A stretch of DNA of 64,000 bases from positions 22,719,822 to 22,783,821 of the forward strand of contig CM019065.1 in assembly GCA_009667805.1 (NCBI GenBank), read 5' to 3'. The notes beneath the pieces are model-generated. The model was not told the origin of the DNA. It saw only the letters and a list, made by a program, of their open reading frames with translations, and searched no databases. The position numbers and the translations under genes are program-made. The DNA is from Leptobrachium leishanense. Its lineage: Eukaryota; Chordata; Amphibia; Anura; Megophryidae. Below, in pieces: positions 35,585 through 47,210 of this stretch (positions are counted from its first letter, which is position 1; every line of letters begins with the position of its first letter).

Positions 35585-38500
35585 CATAGGCGTCTCTACA
35601 GGGGGGCAAGGGGGCATTGCCCCCCTAGGTTAATCCTTGCCCCCCCATGTGCCCCCCCCCCAAAAAATCAACATCCAGCTTCCCACACTTTTTTGGACCG
35701 CGGTATCTCCGTTGCTATGCATCGTATATGGACATTCTAGGTGTCATTGGTGTAGCACTGTGTTAAAATCTTGCTGTGGCAGTACCTATTTTTGGCCACA
35801 AGATGGAGACAATCGCGATCAGAGACACTGGACATTGGGACTACATTTCCCGGCGTGCTTTGCTAACAGACAGGAAGTGGGTGGGACACAGACGCTTGAC
35901 ATCCTGAGCCTCGTGGAGAACGCGCCAGGGAACGAGGGAGAGCAGACGCAGTGCAAGATATCGCTAGAGGGCCTAGGCCAGAGGGCGAGTGAGACCTGTC
36001 AGTTCCTTACACCGGGTCATCCAGCCTTAAGAGCAGGAGACCTCCAAGTTCCCGAGATTTGCTGCAGATTAAGGAACCGAAGACCTGGAGTGAGGAGTTG
36101 CCGCGAGTTGATCGGATACAGAAAGCAGGCGGTGAGCGGGACAAGTCGTGGACAAGCTACGGAGAGTCAGACAACGGATCCGGCCGCAAGTATCCCCAGT
36201 CAATATCGAGCGGAGAGACGTCCTGGGTCAGCGGAGCCTAAAGCCATCGGTGGATGGGTGAGAGGCCTCCAAGGCCATTTGTAAATAAGGAACACGCTGC
36301 TGTTTTCTCTCTAAAGTCCACAGGGCCCCAACTTGACTAGTCGAAGACATTCTTTAAGTAAATTCACTGGCCAGTTGAACAGTACCCGGGTACCATACAC
36401 ACACACATACACACCCGTTACATTCCGGGACTTAACCTGTGCAGTACTCAGTCTGTTACGATTCGGAACAGGGGTTGAAGATACGTTCCGAATATATTTT
36501 CTCTTTTCCGCTGCGCGTTTATCGAAATACGAAGGGATTGTATTCTTGGTTCCGCTACGTGTCTTTTTCCCGAAATTTCGTGCAATTGCATTCTTTTCTG
36601 TTCGGTTGCGAATATATTGTTTTCCGAAATACGAAGCCTCATGTTTCGTTTCTTTCCCGCTACGCGTTTTTACCGCGATACGAAAGTACTGTAATAATAC
36701 CTGTGAATACGTGTCTCAACGTCTGCTTAATATTTTAGTAAACTATTTAAATTATAAAAACTCACAGCGGTGTTGGAGTATATTTATTCCCTAGTGCGGG
36801 GAGACTGACCCGTGGTTCATTTTCAGCGGCTCCTCCGGGAGTGAGCGCTACATTGGAAAGGGCAGATTCTGGCCTTTCCAATGATACCCAACATGACCAT
36901 ATTCAGTGTAAAGTAAAAGTCATAAAACATTAAAGAAAAACGTGCACTTAAACGTAAACGTTTTCACAGGGTTGAAATGGCTCAGCAGTGAAGTGGTTAA
37001 TGTTCAGACTATACATTACATTGTGTATTACGTTAGTTTTTGTCCTGGTTTTAGTTGTATATTAAGGGTTAATGGCAGGCTTCATCCCTCATAGTACACA
37101 TTTTATTTTTTCATTGATTAATGGCATTTTAGGGGTTAATGGGTTGGCTACATGCCTCACAGTGTATTAATTTCATGTATTCCCTTGATCAATTGCATGT
37201 TAGGGGTTAATGGGTTGGCTACATGTCTCACAGTGTATTCATTTCATGTTTTACCTTGATCAATTGCATTTTAGGGGTTAAGGGGTAGCTAAATGCCACA
37301 TTGTTTATTATTTTTATTGTATTTCGCTGGGTTTATGGCATTTTATGGGTTATTATGGAAGTTAGAATCTAAAGGGTCTATTCATTTTTAGATCCTCTGC
37401 ATTTCAGCACATTTCGGGGAATTTATTTCGCCGAAAATAAGGTGAATTCCCTGTTTAGTAAATGTCACTGTATATTTCTAAAAGTGGAGTCGCTGAAGCA
37501 GCTAATCTATCAGACATTCAGTGAAAACTGCCGAATTGCAGCAAATAAAATATTGAATTTAAGTATCAGGTTAGTACAACAAATAGGCATCATTGCGTCA
37601 CATTACTCTGGGGTTTTGGAATCTAGTTTATATATACTTATTCAGGGCACTATTACCTGGTGTTGGCTAACCCTTGCGTCAGCATGGTTTTGCATTAGCG
37701 CCAGGTTAATCAAGTCTAGCGCCTGACCAACAGATCGTTTGCCTCCCGCTATAAACAGGAAAAATTACTTAGCGCGTCGCTATTAGCGTTTTGTACCGCG
37801 AGCTTACTGTACTTTCCGCATCCTTTTCTTAACATGGGAAGCACTAGAGATCTTTAGCGCTTTTGCAGTTAACAGATCACTTGGTGTCAGCGCTAACTTT
37901 TGGAGGGGCGCTATTTGCAACATTTTACCTACTGCTCAACCCTGGTGCTAACTCCAAAAAAACAGAAAAAGCAGGTCCTCGCCCAAAATTAACAGGCAAT
38001 TAATAGGCAATGTAGTTGAAGGCAGCACAGGTGTTCACTTTGCCCCATACGCCATAGTAATGGATCTGGTCAGCAATGTTGTTGCTGTTGCAGTCGGCTC
38101 TATTATAAATGTATCCTTTATCCATATATATCCTAATTCTAATATATTGTCTAATTTTAAACATTTTATGCTGGGGGTTATTCGTAGTATGGAAGCTGTT
38201 GATTATTAGGGTGACCGTGTGGACCATATTTAAAGGGACACATCAATAAGTCTTGCCCTGAAACATGTATTTTTTATATGCTGCAGCAGGGAAATTTGTG
38301 TCGCTCACCTGGACTTCCTTTTTGATCCATTAAATGCAGTGTAAGGATTCTACATGCTATTGGGTGGCATTTATCATGCAATGCCCATCAGCCTTAATAT
38401 ATGTGTGCATCAAAACATGGATGATATGACCACCGTGAAGGATTTTAATAATGCAGGGGTGTGAAGTTATTCACTGGATATGTTCATATTCAATCTTGTG

Positions 38501-38836
38501 AGGACAGGGGATAGGTATGACCCGGCACTCTGCACTGGAAAAAAAAACAGTTCTATCCTGTACACAACCGCATTAGTTTCCCTAGCGTGCGCTAAACAAC
38601 CTTGTTCATGGACTACCGCGGACAAGGTGATCTGTTAGTAGGTTGTCAGTCACTACGTTTTAGCAGTTCAAGCTAAATTTATCCTTTAGTGATGGTGTTT
38701 TAGCTCACACCAGATGATAGGGCGCTTAGTTTTATTCAGTGGTATGATTTAGTGGTGAAAATTATTAGTGCCCCCCCAGTTTTGACTGTGGTACCCTATG
38801 TGCCCCCCCTAAATATTGTTCCTAGAGTCGCCACTG
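35585..38836. mobile_element. hAT-type element inserted in the 37-bp minisatellite
   Basis: Left end cataggcgtctctacagggg and right end cctagagtcgccactg are imperfect inverted repeats, each followed inside by a C- or G-rich run (gccccccc). Flanks are gctgtgtg on both sides, an 8-bp duplication, though that string is also part of the minisatellite unit. The 3252-bp body shows no transposase. It includes a ~65-bp imperfect tandem repeat (about 37030-37330, ggggttaatgggttggctac) and a block near 37640-37990 related to 48930-49100. A frame at 35637-36284 has no recognisable domain and I do not call it. Confidence 0.7.
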
Positions 38837-39052
38837 GCTGTGTGTGTTATACAGAGGAGCAGAGTGACAGATAGCTGTGTGTGTTATACAGAGGAGCAGA
38901 GTGACAGATAGCTGCGTGTGTTATACAGAGGAGCAGAGTGACAGATAGCTGTGTGTGTTATACAGAGGAGCAGAGTGACAGATAGCTGTGTGTGTTATAC
39001 AGAGGAACATAGTGACAGATAGCTGTGTGTGTTATACAGAGGAGCAGATCTT
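38837..39052. repeat. ~37-bp minisatellite, right block
   Basis: Five to six more copies of the unit seen at 34727-35584, stopping about 30 bp before the Ig exon's donor site. Confidence 0.95.
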
Positions 39053-39081
39053 TTAGTCGTATTAGATGGCCTTGATGTTAC

Positions 39082-39441
39082 CTGTCACGCTCAGGCTGGT
39101 TCCTCGTCCTTGGACAATATCTGTATTGACTCTGTTCAATCTAACACACTCCCGCAGAATTACCAGACAGTAATAAGTGGTATTGTCCGTTTCTTGCACG
39201 TTCTGTATGTGTAGATCCGTCTGTCCTGTCAGGTCAGTCCTGCCCCTGTATGTAGGATGGATCATCTCATGGACAGGATGATAGGCGTAATCTCCGGTGG
39301 GGCTGCCGACTCTCCAGTAAACTCCAGTCCACAGCGGATCCGTCCCATTAGAGATTGTGAATGAGCAGTTAATGGTGACGGAGTCTCCTATATCAGCCGA
39401 GGAAACTGCATCTTGTTTCACAATTAATTTTGAATTAGACT
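39082..39441 (-). CDS. V-set Ig exon, NKp30-like (membrane-proximal)
   Basis: A 360-bp exon with acceptor ttttgtttcag and donor ACAG|GTAACA, phase 1 both ends (119 codons). V-set landmarks: SVTINCSF (B-strand Cys), VYWRVG (core Trp), and ETDNTTYYCLV (F-strand Cys with the Asp/Tyr corner). A GTSLSV G-strand closes the domain just before the donor. The LHIQNVQETD region and the overall spacing resemble NKp30/NCR3-type domains, which are multigene in amphibians (family knowledge). One N-glycosylation sequon (NGT) is near the start and another (NTT) sits beside the F strand. By position it is followed by the transmembrane exon at 34706. Similarity was judged by eye, so other V-set families remain possible. 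Confidence 0.78.
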
Positions 39442-39649
39442 CTGAAACAAAAGAAACCTCTGAGGTTTAATGTTATAAATAAATTAATAATCCAATAGAT
39501 TTATAGTATGAATTCTATTTCAGCAGCAGAGACTGGGCGATTACTCTATCTTCTAACTCTCAAATGTTAACCCTAATCTAACAGTAATTATTTTATATGT
39601 TTCACGATTTTGATGTAACGAATCAAAATGAAATAACGAATCAATAGGA

Positions 39650-39735
39650 AATATGAATCATGGTAACATAACGAAAGCAATAAAAAAAATTAACAAACAG
39701 AACACATTTCTCCGCTGTGCACACGTCTAAAAACC
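39650..39735. repeat. Truncated hAT-type end
   Basis: Ends with gctgtgcacacgtcta, close to the right terminus of the 17371-23072 element (gctgtgcacatgtcta), preceded by taacgaa repeats. No matching left end was seen nearby. Confidence 0.4.
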
Positions 39736-39869
39736 ACCACTGCCTGCTCAGTCGTAACACGGAATTCCATACTGTAAAAACGAGCAACGCCTGCAGCAAA
39801 GTTTCTATACATTTTGTTAAAGCGAGAGTGAGAGCTGATCCTTGCAGCTTGTTTTTCTTTTTTTGAGAA

Positions 39870-40058
39870 AGTGTTTTACCAGGAAGGATACATTGAGATT
39901 TCTCTCGTTTTCAAGTATGTCCTGGGTGGCGAGAAAGTACTGTCAGGTGTCTTGCCCAAGGACACTTATTGGAGAGGAGCTCTTGCCGGGATCGAACCCA
40001 TGTCTCCACAGGCTCTCTCCATGCAAAGCAGTGATGTTACCTCTACTCCACCCATAAA
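39870..40058 (-). mobile_element. tRNA-derived SINE with L2/MIR-like 3' part
   Basis: On the minus strand an A-box-like ggtggagtagaggtaac is followed about 40 nt later by a full B box (gggttcgatccc), then by tccttgggcaagacac, a motif also found in MIR/L2-tailed SINEs. It ends near tccttcctggtaaaac. It lies between two Ig exons, in an intron. Confidence 0.7.
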
Positions 40059-40309
40059 GTGAAAAAGAGAGAGATAAAGGATTTGGTTTCTCCACAGGGG
40101 GCACACTTGGCTTGCTTTAACATGGTGCTCAAATGGGCTTTTGATATGTTAATGATTACTTTTCAATGTTTTACAATGCAAAATCAAGTTTCAACTCGAT
40201 CAAAATCACCTCGAAGTAAACTAAGAGTGAAGGGGTTAAGGAAATGATCAGTCATTCGGCAGATAATTCTGCTCAGGTTTAATTATATAACGACTAATGT
40301 TATAATCAC

Positions 40310-40663
40310 CTGCTTTATTTACAATGACCAGCTCCGTGCTGTAGGCATTCGTGTACGAAGAACTTCCTGTGGTCACCTGGCAGCAGTACCGGTTCTCGTC
40401 ATCAGTGGTTACTCCGTTTATTTTTAATGAGACATTATTTGGATAATCCACCAATGAGAGGCGGCCGATGCTTTGTGTTGGATTATTTGAGGTCCAGCTG
40501 TGTTTTTCCTTGTTGTCCCTGCACAGGTCATCTTTTCCCACGAGCCAGATCACGTCACGTATGGATCCCTTCACTTCAGACGGAGCGTGGAAATAACATG
40601 GAATGATGACCGTTTCTCCCAGATGAGCAGGAACGATATCCAGCTGATTCACATACGTCTGAT
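40310..40663 (-). CDS. V-set Ig exon, PILR/Siglec-like (middle)
   Basis: A 354-bp exon with acceptor cttgttgtag and donor GCAG|GTGATT, phase 1 both ends (117 codons). Landmarks: ETVIIPCYF (B-strand Cys), VIWLVG (core Trp), LVDYPNNVSLKINGVTTDD (D/E strands), ENRYCCQV (F strand). The F strand has two adjacent Cys, and a further Cys lies in DDLCRDN in the C-C' region, suggesting a second disulfide. NVS is a glycosylation sequon. It lies 0.87 kb upstream of the next Ig exon with a SINE between them. Exon length, phase and the GETVIIPC start fit PILR/Siglec/CD300-type receptors; I cannot choose among these without a search. Confidence 0.78.
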
Positions 40664-41480
40664 CTACAACAAGAAGCGCAGCAGACACAACAACATGCTG
40701 TGAGAGGTTTCACGTGTTCTACAGGAGCTACACAGACTCACGTTGTGTCTGTCAAGTCAAGTTCATGACTTTCTATGGTTTTTGCCCCAATTTTTTTTAA
40801 ATATATTAAAATACATGTTTAATGCTGTGAAATTTTGGAAATCAGAATTTGCACGGCCAAAAAATGTGGTGACAACCTGGATGATGTGCGTTGTCTTTTA
40901 TGTCTTTATGTCAGCTAACCCTATTCTCCCCATCGTCTTCTTCCTCAACTCCCTCATTGAACGTACGGGTATCTTTTACCAGTGTCCCTTGGATTCAAAA
41001 GTTCTGCCCCATATGTCTCTTTCCACATCTGCCCCCCCACCCATTGTCCTACTGTCAGGAGTAGGGATGAGCTGTTCAGGTTCGGACGGTTCGGAGTTCG
41101 ACCCGAACTTTGGCAGTTCGAAAGTTTGCGAATTTCGAACTTTTTGGGTCTGTTCGGTTCGAGTTCGAAAAAAAAAAAAAGAAATTTTGAGAAAAGTATA
41201 GAAAATGCTTAAAAAAATACTAAAAAATCTAGAAATAAAGAGACTCTTTACTGCAGAATATTATAAGCAACGGTTTATTAGATATTGAATTAAAAACTAA
41301 TGTGTACGTGGAAAGATTATCAACTCTAAATGACCTCTGTTCACAAACGGGCATAACACCAGGTGTTTTTAGTCTGGTAATCAATTTGATACATTGTACA
41401 CCATACTGAGGGTGGGGTGGTGTCTGCTTCTGATTGAGATTTGAGAATTAATTTCCCTAAAACATCCTAATATGCTGCAT

Positions 41481-42663
41481 TTAACCCTTTCGCTGCTGAG
41501 GCTTTTCACACCTCTGTGCTGAGGTCATTTTTACCGCTTTCGCTCATCATGATTAACCGCGTTTTGTAGCCATATTTTGATATATGACCCAGACATATTA
41601 TATATCGTTCTTTCCAGCAGACTTGGCAGATTCATAATATGTCATTATTATATGTATACGTTATGTCATGTCTGTATATTATAACAAAAATGCAATAAAA
41701 TTAGAATTTTCAATAATTTATTATCTGTAAAGTGGTTTTTTTTCAGATTTTAACATGCGATCATTTGCGGTTATATTTTGTATGGGGTGCGCTTGTTAAA
41801 AAAATTAGAAATGGGGTCTCGTTACATTTTTTTTTGGGGAAAATTTCGCTTTTTTTAACAAACGCACCGCATACAAAAATCGTTAGTGCAGCATTATTGT
41901 TCACATTATAATTGAAATGGGACCAATATTGCTGCATTAACAAAACAAAAACAAAAAAAAACTTGTTTATTTTTTTCTTAGAATTTTCTTTTTAATTTTT
42001 TTTTTTAAAAAAAACATTTTTCATGCTCATGTTTGGTATCCTTGGAAAGGCCATGCTCTGGCCGATCCAACGATATCAAACATTAACCCCTAGCTGCCAC
42101 GGATCTGGAGTTAGGGGGTTCATTGGAACCCCCTATCTCCACCATTGGTGGCAGCCAGGGGTTAACTCCAGGACTGGCGTCATCGTGCTATGCATGATGA
42201 TGCCAGTCCTCGGGGAGTTCCTGGAGGCTTGGCCGACATCCAAGATGTCGGCCAGCTCCAGGAGAGGATCATGTTCCGGCGCTTTTCAGCGCCGATTCGT
42301 GATCCGGCTCCCCAGGGGTTAATCACAGCCACCGTTTGGAAGGGCAGGCTGTGCCCTTCCAAACAGTGCCTGGATCAACCCCCTGCCCCTCGGCGATCGG
42401 GAGGGAGAGAGGTCCGAAGGACCTCCCCCCCTCCCTTTCAGGCGCTTCCTCCGCACCTGCGGGGGGGGCACCTGAATTAGATGTCATCGCGCTGCCGTGA
42501 TGACATCTAATTGCTCCGCCAGGGTCCCGGAGTGCTGGGCTGACATCCAAGATGTCAGCCCGCACCGGGGGGCGCAGCAATCCACCGGAATCAGAGCGTC
42601 CATAGCACAGGAGAACCACTTGGCTGGACGCGCTGAGCGCGTCCATAGCAGCCAAGTGGTTAA
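41481..42663. mobile_element. TTAA-flanked non-autonomous element made of serial hairpins
   Basis: Bounded by TTAA at 41481-41484 and 42660-42663, with ends ttaaccctttcgctgctg and cagccaagtggttaa that are imperfect inverted repeats. The right half contains eight successive hairpins: 42083-42165, 42168-42213, 42220-42261, 42273-42295, 42332-42367, 42475-42512, 42537-42561 and 42615-42660. TTAA targets are used by piggyBac and Kolobok families. No transposase seen. Fragments of the same family appear at 33250 (left end) and about 36850-37000. Confidence 0.72.
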
Positions 42664-42697
42664 CTTGTGTTTGAAAAAAATTCAAAATAACATCTAA

Positions 42698-43146
42698 GGC
42701 TAGGGTCAGATGAGCGCATTTTGTACGGACTCTGCGTCCGTGCAGTACGGACGTTCTTACTGACTGACAACAAGGTAGTGGCCAAACAGTCCGTTTTTTT
42801 CACTGACGTATTTTATGACTGATGTAGCAGGGAAAATAAATTACAATGAAAAAACATTCTGTCCGTCAAAAATGCTGGACGTATAAATGCAGTCCATCTG
42901 ACCTCATTTCATCACTCACATATAAAGCTACACGGACGTTGCAGACGTGGCGCACTCCGCACGTCCGTTCTAGCAGTATTACGTTCTTGCCTAACCCGCG
43001 TCCGTTTGCTGCATCAGTCATGCATCCGCACTTCCGTGCGGACGTACTTTGTGTGTGGGGCTCCTTTGGTCAGAATGCTATGCTCCCACAGACGTACAAA
43101 TGTGCGGCAACACGGACGTGATAACTGCGCTCGTCTGACCCCAGCC
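42698..43146. mobile_element. Harbinger-type MITE 5 (diverged subfamily)
   Basis: Starts ggctagggtcagatgagcgc and ends gtctgaccccagcc, flanked by TAA and TTAA. The interior differs from MITEs 1-4 and 6 (repeated acggacgt and cgtccgt motifs), so it is a separate subfamily sharing only the termini. Confidence 0.82.
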
Positions 43147-43185
43147 TTAAGCAATGTTATTTTTCACCTCGGGATTAAACATTCA

Positions 43186-43225
43186 CAGGGTTATTCAGAG
43201 AGCGGTGAAAAGCAGGAGAATAACT
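43186..43225. mobile_element. Left fragment of a hairpin MITE, cut by CR1 LINE B
   Basis: cagggttattcagagag and the following aaaagcaggagaataact match the left arm of the MITE at 14551. The match resumes at 47211 (aactggagaagtgaaaattc) after the LINE, locating the insertion to taact. Confidence 0.75.
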
Positions 43226-43626
43226 CACAAGGGCTTGTAGTGGTCTACTTCTAAGTGGGCTATTTTCAAGTGGAGTTAAAAACAGGAATTCTACCTGTAC
43301 TGGTCTGTGGTTTGTATCTCTAGAGGGAAAGAAACCTCTGGTTTATTTATCAATTTGTTTAATTTCTCTTTGCTGGTTTTTTTGTTTTTTTTTCCCTGTT
43401 GTGCTTTTTGGTTGTTTTTTTTTCCCTGGGTGGCTGGTGACTTGTTAATTGGGGCGTGTAACCTGCCAGGTGATTTCACTTGTATGGCTACATAAACTCA
43501 GTGGCGGCTCACTGAGCTTGCTTACAGGGGCTTGTAGTGGTCTAAGTGGGCTATTTTCAAGTGGAGTTAAAAACAGGAATTCAACTAACAGGTATCAATT
43601 GTGATATATATTCTCTTGTTGTGGGT

Positions 43627-44613
43627 ATGAGTGTTAGCAAGCTTGAAGGTTTGACCCAGTGCACATCCTGCTGCATGTATGCATGTCTGGAGGAATCCTT
43701 CCAGGGTCCATATCTCTGTAGCAAGTGTGAACGTGTAGCTCTTCTGGAAGCTCATATTGGAGATCTGGAAGGGCAAATCGTAACGCTGAGGCAGATTGAC
43801 AATCTTGAAAGGAGCCTGCTTCTCACGGAGCAAAGTATAGTTGAGGAATCTAGGGGTGTGGGAGGAGTGGAGTTAACCGGGGAACAGGTTGGTAGCTGGG
43901 TGTCAGTGACCCGAGGTAGCGGGGGGGAGGGAAGAGGAAAAGTTTGGCTAGTCCTGATCTTGCGCACACCAACAGATTTGCCCCTTTGAGCGAAGATGAT
44001 GGGTGCATCAGCTCAGGTGTAGCAGTACTGGAGGAGGCTGCTCCCTCTAACAGCCGGGGATCAGCCCACCAAGTAAGGGAGGGATAAAGAGGGCAAGTAA
44101 GCCTAGACAGGTTGTGGTGGTAGGGGACTCTATTATTAAGAGAGTAAACCGGGTAATCTGTCGCGCTGATCGCCTTAACCGGACAGTTTGCTGTTTGCTG
44201 TCTGCCGGGTGCCCGTGTTAGGCATGTGGTTGACAGAGTTGATAGATTATTGGGAGGGGCTGGAGATGACCCAGCTGTCATGGTCCATATTGGTACCAAT
44301 GACAAAGAGGAAGATGGAAGGACCTGAAGAATGATTTCAGGGAATTAGGAAGTAAACTGAAGAAGAGGTCCTCCAAGGTAGTATTTTCTGAGATCCTACC
44401 TGTGCTACAGTGGAAAGGCAGCGGGAGATTAGGGAGGTCAATGCGTGGCTTAAAGTTTGGTGCAGGAAGGAGGGCTTTGGGTTTTTAGAGCACTGGGCTC
44501 ATTTTGCACTGGGGTACAATCTGTATAGTTGTGATAGATTGCACCTGAATGGAAGAGGGTCTGCTGTGCTAGGGGAGAGGATGGTTAAACGGTTGGAGGA
44601 GACTTTAAACTAG
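43627..44613 (+). pseudogene. CR1 LINE B ORF1, esterase-like, frameshifted
   Basis: Starts at ATG 43627 (MSVSKLEGLTQCTSCC), with Cys pairs CTSCC and YLCSKC like the N-terminus of LINE A ORF1, then a predicted coiled-coil segment. The frame breaks before 43989. The esterase blocks are recognisable in other frames: VVGDSIIKRV at about 44125-44150, VHIGTND at about 44284-44304, and DRLHLNGRG at about 44540-44565, ending with a stop at 44611-44613. Function by family as for LINE A ORF1; this copy is not translatable as a unit. Confidence 0.75.
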
Positions 44614-44706
44614 TGGAAGGGGGGAGGGATACAGTATCTTACAAAATGGAGACAGAGCAGATAGCGGAAGGGTTTCAGTTCAGACTAAGGGGGGTGGAGT
44701 CGGGGG

Positions 44707-46947
44707 ATGGGTAATGTCAGAACAGTGGAGGTATGTAATGTAAAGTCGCATTCAGCATGTGTGGGTAGAGACAACATTAAATGTATGCTTGCTAATGCAA
44801 GGAGCCTCAATAACAAGATGGGGGAACTAGAGGTAATAGCATACACTAAGCAATACGACATTATAGGAATAACAGAAACGTGGTGGGACGAAACGCATGA
44901 CTGGGCTGTAAATTTAAACGGTTATACATTGTTTAGAAAGGATAGGAAACATAAGAAAGGGGGTGGAGTGTGTTTATATGTAAATCAGGATTTAAAGCCT
45001 AATATTACACAACTGGAAAGCGATGAGGGAAATGTGGAATCCTTATGGGTAAATATTTCATTGGGGAATAAACAGGGAAGTCAACTATTGGTTGGCATAT
45101 GCTATAAACCACCTAATATAGATAATGATGAGGAAGAACAACTGTTAGAGCAAATTAGGAAGGCTGCAGATCATGGTAGCACTTTAATTATTGGAGATTT
45201 TAATTACCCGGGCATTAATTGGGATAGTGGGACTAGTAATTCAGCAAAGGGAATCCGGTTTCTGAACATTTTAAATGATACCTTCATGTCACAACTGGTA
45301 GAAACACCAACTAGAGAGGATAACTGTCTGGACCTGGTTATAACAAATAATGTGGATCTTTTCTCAAATATTAATGTAAAGGAACAGTTGGGAAACAGTG
45401 ACCATAATATGGTGACTTTTGAAATAAACTCAAAAAAACACATTCATAAGGGGCATGCTAAAACAAATAATTTTAAAAAGGCCAACTTTATTAAAATAAA
45501 GGAAGCTCTCAATGTCATTGACTGGCAGAAACTCTTTCACGGGAAAAACACTGAGGATAAGTGGAATATCTTTAAACTAACACTAGAAAAGTACACGTCT
45601 CAATATATTCCACTGGTTAATAAATATAAAAGAAACAGACTGAAACCAATGTGGCTTAGTAGGAAGGTAACTAAGTAAATGAAAAATAAAAAGAAGGCAT
45701 TTAAAGCTATTAAATCTGATAAATCTGAGGCATCCTATAAAGCATATAGGGCAGCCAATAAAGCATGTAAAAATGCGATTAGATGGGCTAAACTAGAAAA
45801 TGAAAAAGAAATAGCCAAAGAGAGCAAGACCAACCCTAAAAGATTCTTTAGGTACATAAATTCCAAAAAACGTAAGAGTGAAAATGTAGGTTCACTAAAA
45901 TCTGAGTCAGGGTTATTGTTAACTGAAGATCAGGAAAAGGCAGAAATTTTAAATGATTATTTTTCTTCAGTATTTATCAAAGAGAAACCTATAACAGGAG
46001 ACATGCAATTCATTAATAAAAACTTACTAATACAAAGTGACTGGTTGACTCAGGACAAGGTTTTGCAGAAATTAAACAATGTGAATGTGAATAAAGCCCC
46101 AGGGCCAGATGGAATTCACCCGCGAGTACTGAGAGAGCTATGTGTTGAAATATGTAAACCTCTGTTCTTAATCTTTCAAGATTCTTTTCTTTCAGGAATA
46201 GTACCAGAGGATTGGAGAAAAGCTGACGTTGTCCCTATATTTAAGAAAGGTTTGAAATTTGTGCCTGGGAATTATAGACCTGTGAGCTTAACATCTGTGG
46301 CTGGGAAAGTATTCGAGGGGTTACTAAGGGATAATATTCAGGAATTTATTGGGAGGTATAATGTTATTGGCAAAAATCAGCATGGTTTCATGAAACACAG
46401 ATCATGTCAGACTAACCTAATTACGTTCTATGAGGAAGTAAGTAGAAGTATAGATCAGGGGGTCGCAGTGGATGTGATTTACTTAGATTTTGCCAAAGCT
46501 TTCGACACAGTTCCACACAAAAGGTTACTATTTAAATTAAGAAAAATTGGTCTAGATGAAAATACTTGTTCTTGGATAGAAAACTGGCTAAAAGATAGGG
46601 TACAGAGAGTGGTCATAAATGGTACATTTTCAAGATGGACACCAGTGGTAAGCGGTGTCCCTCAGGGGTCTGTTATAGGACCAATACTATTCAATTTATT
46701 TATAAATGACCTTGAGATAGGCATTGAAAGTCATGTATCAGTGTTTGCAGATGACACAAAACTAGGAAAAGTAATACAATGTGAGGAGGATGTTACTTCG
46801 CTACAGAGGGATTTAGATAGATTGGGGGACTGGGCACTTAAATGGCAGATGAAATTTAATGTAGATAAATGCAAAGTTATGCACTTTGGAGTGAAGAACA
46901 CACAAGTAACTTATACCCTAAATGGTACGGAGTTAGGGAACTTTTAA
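44707..46947 (+). pseudogene. CR1 LINE B ORF2, endonuclease plus reverse transcriptase, one stop, C-terminus deleted
   Basis: Endonuclease residues are visible: ITETWWDE, IIGDFNYPG and GNSDHNM. Frame 44707-45678 and frame 45679-46947 are the same reading frame, separated by a single TAA at 45676-45678 in the linker. The reverse transcriptase has APGPDGIHPRV, FDTVPHKR, GVPQGSVIGP and the catalytic FADDT box (about 46747-46761). The frame ends early at LNGTELGNF because the internal deletion removes the segment that in LINE C carries RPHLEYAVQ and WNSLPVEVV. Apart from one nonsense codon and this deletion the frame is well kept, suggesting fairly recent insertion. Confidence 0.9.
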
Positions 46948-47210
46948 AAAATGACTAGATGACTTCCTGCAGACACAGAATATTAAGGGTTATAATATTT
47001 AATATGTGGGTAAAAGCTTCTTGATCCAAGGAGAAATCTGACTGCCATTCTGGGGTCAAGAAGGATTTTTTTCCCAGTATGTTGCATATTGGCAAGCATT
47101 TCAGACTGGGTTTTTTGCCTTCTTTTGGATCAACAGCAGTAGGTTATGTGGGAGAGGCTGAACCCGATGGACGCATGTCTTTTTTCAGCCTATATAACTA
47201 TGTAACTATG

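Noticed and set aside
35637..36284. 215-codon frame inside the hAT-type element
   Set aside because: No recognisable domain or homopolymer-free core, no start context or splice partner; not a hAT transposase by visible motifs.
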